Shown: in pieces, positions 1 to 5,114 of the stretch
Layout of the letters: every line of letters starts with the position of its first letter
How positions within the stretch are numbered: the stretch's first letter is position 1
From: Sphingomonas sp.
Lineage (GTDB): Bacteria; Pseudomonadota; Alphaproteobacteria; Sphingomonadales; Sphingomonadaceae
NCBI GenBank assembly: GCA_025935515.1
Contig: JAICVC010000140.1
Coordinates: forward strand, 1-5,114
Direction: 5' to 3'
Length of the DNA: 5,114 bases
Translations under genes and position numbers: made by a program
The notes under the pieces: generated by a model
The model's database searches: none
Told to the model about the DNA's origin: nothing
What the model saw: the letters and a program-made list of their open reading frames with translations, nothing else

Positions 1-528
1 CGAATTGAGGTTGGCGCTTTCGCGAATGCCGTAGATGAGAAGACCGGCGATCACCGCGATGATGAACACCGCGGGGAAATTGAACACCCCTCCGAGCAAT
101 GGCGCGGTCGCAAGCTCCTGCGGAATCCCGACCAGCGGCGCGAAATATCCCGACCACCCGACGGAAACTGCGCTGACCACCAGGCTATATTCCAGGATCA
201 GCGACCAACCGACGAACCAGGCGATGAGCTCACCGAACACCACGTAGCTGTAGGTATAGGCCGAGCCGGAGGCGGGAATTTCGGTCGCGACTTCGGCATA
301 AGCAAACGCCGCCGCCGCGCAAATGACGCCGGCGATCACGAAGCTCAGCATCATCGCCGGTCCCGCTTTCCCCGCCGCGGTTCCGATGAGAACGAGAATT
401 CCGGTGCCGACGATCGCACCGACTCCAAGGAAGATAAGGTGAGGCCACGACAGAGTCTTTTTCAGGCGATGCTCTTCCGGCATCGCCTCGGGCGGCACGA
501 TGATCTTGCGGACGTTCCAGTTCTTCAT
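1..528 (-). CDS. APC-superfamily amino acid permease, N-terminal part (CAT-like), runs off the left edge
   Basis: This is the first 176 residues of an inner-membrane amino acid transporter, read without a stop from ATG at 528 to the window edge. It starts MKNWNVRKII. A short cytoplasmic N-terminus leads into TM1, which carries the APC signature GVGAIVGTGI (residues 35-44), the unwound substrate-binding segment of the family. TM2 is about residues 58-80. The motif PASGSAYTY (85-93) precedes TM3 (about 98-125, containing VGWSLILEY), and a further helix lies at about 151-168, followed by IRESANLN. These motifs fit the cationic amino acid transporter (CAT) branch, whose members are usually about 450-500 residues, so roughly one third is visible. 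The substrate cannot be told from this part. An AGGGGG ribosome-binding site sits 10 bases before the ATG. By hand count about 40 of 176 codons end in A or T, clearly more than in neighbouring tamB. A later in-frame ATG (residue 16) is less likely because it has only a weak site upstream. Confidence 0.9.
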   Translation of the reverse strand, partial: MKNWNVRKIIVPPEAMPEEHRLKKTLSWPHLIFLGVGAIVGTGILVLIGTAAGKAGPAMMLSFVIAGVICAAAAFAYAEVATEIPASGSAYTYSYVVFGELIAWFVGWSLILEYSLVVSAVSVGWSGYFAPLVGIPQELATAPLLGGVFNFPAVFIIAVIAGLLIYGIRESANLNS

Positions 529-538
529 GCGGTTGTGA

Positions 539-544
539 CCCCCT
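539..544 (-). promoter_or_regulatory. Ribosome-binding site of the permease
   Basis: On the minus strand AGGGGG lies 10 bases before the ATG at 528, and a GGAGG lies a little further upstream (550-546, 17 bases away). The nearer match supports MKNW as the start. The site shows that the permease is translated independently, not by coupling to tamB. Confidence 0.55.
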
Positions 545-551
545 GCCTCCC

Positions 552-580
552 CGTCATTGCGAGCCTAGCGAAGCAATCCA
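552..580. repeat. Small palindromic intergenic element (REP-like)
   Basis: This 29-base element begins CGTCATTGC and ends GCAATCCA. The arms ATTGC (556-560) and GCAAT (573-577) are inverted repeats, and inside them GC-CTA-GC can form a small apical hairpin, with purine-rich GA segments between the two stems. From memory, it resembles the 'GTCATTGCGAG...GCGAAGCAATCC' repeats scattered between genes in many proteobacterial genomes. Only one copy is seen here, so its dispersed nature is recalled and not shown. It lies between the tamB stop and the permease start. Confidence 0.6.
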
Positions 581-582
581 AC

Positions 583-602
583 GGCGCAACTGGCTTGCCG
601 CC
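583..602 (-). terminator. Possible weak hairpin after tamB
   Basis: GGCGCAA (583-589) and TTGCCGCC (595-602) can pair into a seven-base-pair stem with one bulged base around a five-base loop, starting 13 bases past the tamB stop. It could end or pause tamB transcription or protect the mRNA 3' end. No run of U follows the stem on the minus strand, so it is not a classical intrinsic terminator. GC-rich spacers form such stems by chance, so this call is tentative. Confidence 0.25.
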
Positions 603-614
603 TAGTGACGCAGC

Positions 615-3600
615 CTAATAATCCTTGCTGACGCGGACGCTCGCGCTCGAGCGACCGATGGTCGACACCGTTGACAGCAGCGAAAGCCAGCGCGTCATCT
701 GATATTCGACCTGCGTCGCCGAATAGCCCTGACCGTCGGTCACCACTTCGACGAACAATTTGCGGGTGATGTACTTGCCTGCCGCGATCGCGGTGTGCTG
801 GCCGGTGGCGACATCGGCGGGAACGATCCGCAATCGGTCGAGGCCGACGGCACGGCGCAGGGCGTTGATCGGGTCCAGGCTGCCCGACCCCGACTGGAGC
901 GCGGCGACCGCCGAAGCGAGCTGGAGTGCCTCGGGCGCCGACAGGTTGGTGATCGACGTGCCGAACAGGATGCGCGACAGCAGCTCGTCCTGCGGCATCG
1001 GCGGTGAGCTGGCGAAGGTGATCTCCGGCTTGAGGCCGGTCCCGACCACCGTGACCGTTGCGTCGAGCCCCTGGACCGCGGCTTGGGCGTGGATATCGAG
1101 CAATGGATCGACCGGGCTCTCACCGCGGAAGCGGATAATGCCGCGGTCGAGGCGGAAGATTCGGCCGGCGAAATCGTAATTGCCCTGGACGAGGTCGGCG
1201 CGGCCGGTGAAGCGCGGGGCGTCGGCGAAGCCGCCGATCTGCAGGTTGGTGGTCCAGCGGCTGTTGATTCCGAGCCCCGTCACCTGGAGGTCGCTGCCCG
1301 CGAGCTTGAGGTTGAGCCGCCACGGGTGAAGCTGCGCCGGCTCAATCACATCCTCTTCGTCCAGGCCCGTTTCGCGGACATTGAGTCGGGGCACCCCCGC
1401 AGCAGAGCTGGCGCGGCCGAGCTGGAAGCGGCCCTTGTTAAGGTGCAGATCGCCCGAGATCGTCCCACCGTTGGCGTCGGACTTGAGCTGCAACGGTCCC
1501 GTGACCCGCGCCGCCACGTCATCGCGGTTGAGCAGCAACGCCTGGCTGGCGTTGAACGACAGGTTCAGCATCGCCTTTCCGCCCGAGAAGGTGACGTTGC
1601 CGGAGCCGGAGAGGCTGCCGCCGCCGGCGGTCTGGCCGGTGATCTGGCTGAAGATCAGCTGCGGGCCGGAGAAGCGGGCCTGGGTTGCGACATGGTCGAT
1701 TACCATGCCGGTGACCTGGCTTTCGAGCCTGCCGTTGGCGGTCTTCAGCGATCCGCGGATGACCGGGTTCGCAAGCCTTCCCCCGATGTCCGCGCCGACC
1801 GCGAGTGGACCCGACATGTCGATCACTTCGCTGCCGGTCAGCCGCCAGAGCGTATCGGCCGGACCAGCATAGCGAAGCTGGGCGAACAACGGCGCGTTCA
1901 TCAGCTCGGCGACCAGCGGGCCCCGACCGAGCGGAGCGAAGCGCGCCTGGGCGCGACCGACTACTGCGCCGTCGCTCGCCGCCACCGCGCGCAAGCCGGC
2001 CTGATTGCCGTTGACCATCGCCGCTATGCCGACATCGATCGGCTTGGAGGCGAGCACCAGCCCCGCGCGGCTCAACCCTTTGACCTTGAGGTCGAGCCGA
2101 CCGGTGCGGTTGCTCTTCCAGGCATAATCGACGCGTCCGGTCGCCGAGCCCGACAGGTCGAGGCCCGGCCAGAACAGGTCGAGCACCTGCAAGGGCATGC
2201 CGCCGAGCTGGGCATGGACTTCGGGCGCCGAGCCGCTGCGGCCCGACACGGTCGCATTGCCGCCGGCGAAGCTGATGCTCGTCGGCGCCAGCGCCCAGCC
2301 GTCGCCGGCGCGCGTCAGCACCGCGGCCTGCTTGAGCACCAGCGGCTGGCGCTCGATCCGCCCGCTCCCGGTCAGCCGGATGCGGCCGGGCGCGATGTCA
2401 GCCAGCGTCGAGAAGGCGAAGGCGGCGCCGCGGCGGCCGGCAAAGGCGGCGCGCACCTGACCGACGCCGTTGGTCAGCTTGGCGTTGGCGGTCAGCCGCG
2501 CCAGCGTCACCGCGCCCGACGCGATGCCCCGCGCGTCGACGGTCCCGTCGACGGTCGTCTTGTCGTCGGCCAGGATGATGATCCCGTCGGCGCGGCCGCT
2601 GCGCACCGAGAAGGCATCCTGGAAAACGGCATTGTTGGCGGTGACATGCGCATCGATGCGCTGCGCCTGCCCCGCCGGCGCGAAATCGAGCGTTCCGCCG
2701 AGGGTGCCGTTGGCAAGGACGAGGCGCCCCCGGAACCCGCCGGGCAGCGAGGTCAGATTGCCGCTGGCATGAGCGCCGCCGGCATCGAGCGCGGCAATCG
2801 CGACGACCGTCGGCGCGCCTTGCGGAAGCAGGATCTGGCCAGTCGACGTGAACGGGCCGAGCCGCGAACCGCCGCTCGCACGATAATTATAGCCGGCGGC
2901 GATCAGGTCGAGCGCGAGCCGCATGTTGGTGATGCCGAGCGTGTCGTTGGGCCGGTCGAGGAAGATTTCGAGCTTGGGCCGCTCGATGCGGCCATCAAGG
3001 ACCAGCTTCACCGGGCCGTACTTCGCCTGACGCCCGCTGGCGACGATGTGGAAGGTGCCGTCCTTGAACCGCTGGCCCGCGCCCGACAGCCTGAGCCTGG
3101 GCGAATAGAGCTGCAGGTTCGAGAAGTGGACGATCCCGTCGTTGCCGCGCTCGAGGTTGGTCGTCAGCGACGGCAGGCCGCCGGTCAGGTCGCGGAAGAA
3201 GCTGTTGTCGAGCCGCCGCACCCACGCATTGGCCGTGCCGACCACGTGGCTGCCCTTCTTGTTGGGGCCGGGCACGACCTTGAGGTCGGTGATCACGTCG
3301 ACGACGCCGAGGCCCGGGATCAGGTAGCGCTGCATGGCGCCCGACAGCAGGACCTCGAAGCGGCCAGTGACGAGGTCGATCAGCAGCGACAGCTTGCCAT
3401 TCCATTTCGCGCTGGTCAGCCTGAGGCCGTCGCCGCGAACCAGCTTCGGGGTGATCGTCAGCCAGCCCTCGATCGTCGGATTGGCGAGCATCGCGCCGGC
3501 GACATCGCCGATGCCGGTGATCGCCTTCGCGGCGAGCCGGATCGGCACCCGCATCGGCCACGGCGTCAGCCGTCCGCGCCCCTCGGCATGGAGGCCCGTG

Positions 3601-4787
3601 AAGCCGTTGTTGTCGAACTGAACATAGTTCGACGTCAGCCGGTAGGAATAAGCCGCGGTCGCGAACGGCCCGTCGAGCGTCCACACCATCCGCACGTTTC
3701 TGCCGGTCATGTTCGGGAAGAGCGCCGGCGGTTTCAAAAGATCGATGCCGAGCCGCATTCCGCGATATCGGTTGCTGGCAAGGTCGAGCGTCCCGCGCGC
3801 GACCGCTCGAAGCTCGGGCGAGGCGGCGCTGAGCTGGCCGTCGAGCAACCGGTTCTTGAGCGTCGCATCGCCCCGGATCGTCACCAGCGGCACAGTCAGC
3901 CTTCGCAGCTTGCCGGTGAGGAACTGCGCCGGCGCCCATTGACCTTGCAGCCGGTAGCGGCCCTGATCGACGCCGAGCGCCAGCCGCGCGGTCGGCCGCC
4001 CCGACAGGTCAAGCGCCGCGCTCCCGCGCCAGCGCGTCCAGCTACCGCGACCCCCGATTGCCAAATTGACCGATCTCTTGGTCCCGACCAGCGCCGGCAC
4101 CAGCCCGTTTGCGGGCGCGATGACCCGGGCGCCGATGTCGAACCGGTCCCGGTCGGGCTCGGCGTCGAGATGGAAGGCGATGCGGTCGCCGCCGTTGTTG
4201 ATGAGCGCCTGGAGCTCTACCAGCGCCCGCCCCGAACGCACGTCGGCCTTGCCGCGAACGCGTCCGCTGCGCGCCGTTCCGCCGACCTGCGGTCCGATGT
4301 CGAGGCGATTGATCCTGAGGTCGCCGATGTGGATGTCGAAACCCGGGAGTATCGGCCCCTTCTTGGTGCTTGGCTTCAGCCTGGGCAGGCGGATGAGGGT
4401 GACGCGCTCGGCGGTCAGGCTGTCGATGTGCAGCTTGTTCTCGAACCACGCGCCGGGCGTCCAGTCGAGCTTGATGTTCGGCGAGGTCAGAAACACGCCG
4501 CCGCCGTCGGCGACCGTCACGTTCTTCAATTGCGATTTGCCGAAAATCGATCCGTCGATGCGGCCGATACGAATCCTCAGGCCCGACGCGGTCTCGATGC
4601 CGCCAATGCGATCGACGATCCAGCGGTGCCCTGGCGCGCTGTCGAGCAGCACCAGCAGGCCGGCGAGCAGGAAGAGCAGCGCGACGAACAACGCGAACAG
4701 CTCGTTGAGCAGCCGCCGGCCCCAGTCCTTCCGCAGGCGCCGGCGCGGCTCCAGCGGCTCGCCGGTCCGGGCGTCGACGACGATCAT
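615..4787 (-). CDS. tamB: Translocation and assembly module subunit TamB (DUF490/AsmA-like), complete
   Basis: This complete 1390-residue protein is somewhat longer than Escherichia coli TamB (about 1260). A basic cytoplasmic tail (residues 1-26, with RRRLRK at 15-20) precedes one hydrophobic anchor (about 28-48, FALFVALLFLLAGLLVLL). The following DSAPGHRWIVDRI and the GLRIRIGRIDGSIFG region (69-83) are typical of the TamB N-terminus. The long middle is almost entirely short alternating beta strands rich in G, L, A and V, as expected for the hydrophobic-groove beta fold of AsmA-like bridge proteins. The C-terminal TamB domain spans about 1050-1390; it includes YDFAGRIFRLDRG (1204-1216), PQDELLSRILFGT (1265-1277) and GKYITRKLFVEV (1337-1348), and ends VRVSKDY. 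In the family this domain contacts the TamA barrel, and TamB serves outer-membrane protein assembly and is implicated in phospholipid transport across the periplasm. The ATG overlaps the tamA stop (TGATG), and a weak AGG lies seven bases upstream, which fits coupled translation. Only 2 of the first 60 codons end in A or T. The reading frame is intact throughout. Confidence 0.95.
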   Translation of the reverse strand: MIVVDARTGEPLEPRRRLRKDWGRRLLNELFALFVALLFLLAGLLVLLDSAPGHRWIVDRIGGIETASGLRIRIGRIDGSIFGKSQLKNVTVADGGGVFLTSPNIKLDWTPGAWFENKLHIDSLTAERVTLIRLPRLKPSTKKGPILPGFDIHIGDLRINRLDIGPQVGGTARSGRVRGKADVRSGRALVELQALINNGGDRIAFHLDAEPDRDRFDIGARVIAPANGLVPALVGTKRSVNLAIGGRGSWTRWRGSAALDLSGRPTARLALGVDQGRYRLQGQWAPAQFLTGKLRRLTVPLVTIRGDATLKNRLLDGQLSAASPELRAVARGTLDLASNRYRGMRLGIDLLKPPALFPNMTGRNVRMVWTLDGPFATAAYSYRLTSNYVQFDNNGFTGLHAEGRGRLTPWPMRVPIRLAAKAITGIGDVAGAMLANPTIEGWLTITPKLVRGDGLRLTSAKWNGKLSLLIDLVTGRFEVLLSGAMQRYLIPGLGVVDVITDLKVVPGPNKKGSHVVGTANAWVRRLDNSFFRDLTGGLPSLTTNLERGNDGIVHFSNLQLYSPRLRLSGAGQRFKDGTFHIVASGRQAKYGPVKLVLDGRIERPKLEIFLDRPNDTLGITNMRLALDLIAAGYNYRASGGSRLGPFTSTGQILLPQGAPTVVAIAALDAGGAHASGNLTSLPGGFRGRLVLANGTLGGTLDFAPAGQAQRIDAHVTANNAVFQDAFSVRSGRADGIIILADDKTTVDGTVDARGIASGAVTLARLTANAKLTNGVGQVRAAFAGRRGAAFAFSTLADIAPGRIRLTGSGRIERQPLVLKQAAVLTRAGDGWALAPTSISFAGGNATVSGRSGSAPEVHAQLGGMPLQVLDLFWPGLDLSGSATGRVDYAWKSNRTGRLDLKVKGLSRAGLVLASKPIDVGIAAMVNGNQAGLRAVAASDGAVVGRAQARFAPLGRGPLVAELMNAPLFAQLRYAGPADTLWRLTGSEVIDMSGPLAVGADIGGRLANPVIRGSLKTANGRLESQVTGMVIDHVATQARFSGPQLIFSQITGQTAGGGSLSGSGNVTFSGGKAMLNLSFNASQALLLNRDDVAARVTGPLQLKSDANGGTISGDLHLNKGRFQLGRASSAAGVPRLNVRETGLDEEDVIEPAQLHPWRLNLKLAGSDLQVTGLGINSRWTTNLQIGGFADAPRFTGRADLVQGNYDFAGRIFRLDRGIIRFRGESPVDPLLDIHAQAAVQGLDATVTVVGTGLKPEITFASSPPMPQDELLSRILFGTSITNLSAPEALQLASAVAALQSGSGSLDPINALRRAVGLDRLRIVPADVATGQHTAIAAGKYITRKLFVEVVTDGQGYSATQVEYQMTRWLSLLSTVSTIGRSSASVRVSKDY

Positions 4788-4789
4788 CA
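4785..4789 (-). promoter_or_regulatory. tamA-tamB stop/start overlap (TGATG)
   Basis: On the minus strand the tamA stop TGA (4789-4787) and the tamB start ATG (4787-4785) share one A. Such an overlap lets a terminating ribosome restart at once, so both subunits are probably made from one message in linked amounts. The poor ribosome-binding sequence upstream (only AGG, seven bases away) fits restart better than independent initiation. Confidence 0.8.
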
Positions 4790-5114
4790 GAAGGCCTGAC
4801 CGAGCGAGACGGTGACGGCGAAGGACCCGTCACCCTTCTGGCGATTGAGCGGCACGCCGACATCGACGCGGATCGGCCCGAAGCTCGAATAGTATCGAAC
4901 GCCAAGGCCAGCGGCGAAGCGCCAGTCCTTGAAGTCGGGCAGTGTCTCGGTGCTGAGCGACCCGCCGTCGAAGAACGGCACGATCCCGAAATTCCCGCCA
5001 AATTGCTTCAGCCGGATGCGCGCCTCGAGGCCGAACTCGGCCAGGCCGCGACCGCCGATCGGGTCGCCATCCTGGTCCTTGGGGCCGAGCCGCTGGTAGC
5101 CGTAGCCACGCACC
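4787..5114 (-). CDS. tamA: TamA, Omp85-family outer-membrane barrel protein, C-terminal part
   Basis: This is the last 108 residues of an outer-membrane beta-barrel protein; the N-terminal POTRA domains and most of the barrel lie beyond the right edge. The first visible residues, VRGYGYQ, are the conserved loop-6 motif of Omp85 proteins (VRGF in BamA, VRGY in TamA), which folds back into the barrel. The GTG there is an internal valine codon, not a start. Then come GRGLAEFGLEARIR (21-34), VPFFDGG (45-51), AGLGVRYYSSFGPIRVDVGVPL (68-89) and the final strand SFAVTVSLGQAF ending in phenylalanine, the usual signal for recognition by the BAM complex. The order matches the end of E. coli TamA as I recall it (RGYKY, FVDSGE, GPIKLDFAVP). 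BamA is less likely because of the VRGY form, the GPIRVD strand and the directly following tamB. TamA works with TamB as the outer-membrane end of the module. Confidence 0.92.
   Translation of the reverse strand, partial: VRGYGYQRLGPKDQDGDPIGGRGLAEFGLEARIRLKQFGGNFGIVPFFDGGSLSTETLPDFKDWRFAAGLGVRYYSSFGPIRVDVGVPLNRQKGDGSFAVTVSLGQAF

Noticed and set aside
230..448. A 72-codon minus-strand frame over the permease
   Set aside because: The permease frame through the same bases gives the APC motifs GVGAIVGTGI and PASGSAYTY; this frame is a shadow of it.
529..614. A promoter for the permease in the spacer
   Set aside because: I could not find a convincing -35/-10 pair on the minus strand in these 86 bases, so none is called; the permease may also be read through from tamB.
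2995..3939. A 314-codon minus-strand frame inside tamB
   Set aside because: It is in a different frame of the same strand, rich in Arg, Ala, Pro and Asp, as GC-rich shadow frames are, and the tamB frame runs unbroken through it.
1083..4799. A 1238-codon open frame on the plus strand, antisense to almost all of tamB
   Set aside because: Its codons lie exactly opposite tamB codons (first base facing third base). A stop there needs a TTA, CTA or TCA codon in tamB, and these Leu/Ser codons are very rare in high-GC genes, so a long open frame is expected. The product is a Arg/Glu/Ala/Asp-rich string with no recognisable domain, membrane segment or fold, while the minus frame has clear TamB motifs end to end.
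4042..5001. A 319-codon minus-strand frame spanning the tamA-tamB junction, which might suggest a frameshift fusion
   Set aside because: Both tamA and tamB are intact in their own frames with recognisable ends. The product of this frame is Arg-rich and shows no family motif.
5111..5113. GTG as a possible start codon for a 108-residue protein
   Set aside because: The codon encodes the valine of the conserved VRGY loop inside the TamA barrel; the gene continues past the window edge.

Overview
The window is a high-GC stretch (roughly two thirds G+C by eye) with three protein-coding genes, all read on the minus strand. The protein sequences resemble those of Alphaproteobacteria, most likely a sphingomonad; this is a judgement from sequence style, not a database match. 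Only the middle gene is complete.

Layout in the direction of transcription (high to low coordinates): the 3' end of tamA (5114-4787), an Omp85-family outer-membrane barrel protein, enters from the right edge. Its stop codon shares one base with the start of a very large gene, tamB (4787-615, 1390 aa), whose product is an inner-membrane-anchored, periplasm-spanning protein of the TamB/AsmA-like group. After an 86-base spacer, an APC-superfamily amino acid permease gene begins at 528 and runs off the left edge (176 residues visible). No stretch longer than 300 bases lacks a gene.

TamA and TamB form the translocation and assembly module. TamB is anchored in the inner membrane, and its C-terminal domain meets TamA in the outer membrane. 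The family is linked to outer-membrane protein (autotransporter) assembly and, together with other AsmA-like proteins, to phospholipid movement across the periplasm. The one-base overlap implies coupled translation. The permease has no evident functional link to TamAB: it is separated by a spacer with two hairpin-forming elements, has its own ribosome-binding site and shows less GC-biased third codon positions.

I see no mobile element, CRISPR array, RNA gene or defence system, and no clear sign of an undescribed system. The points most worth checking are a dispersed-repeat-like palindrome in the spacer (552-580) and the codon-use contrast between the permease and tamAB. A 1238-codon open frame antisense to tamB is striking but is explained by codon composition.
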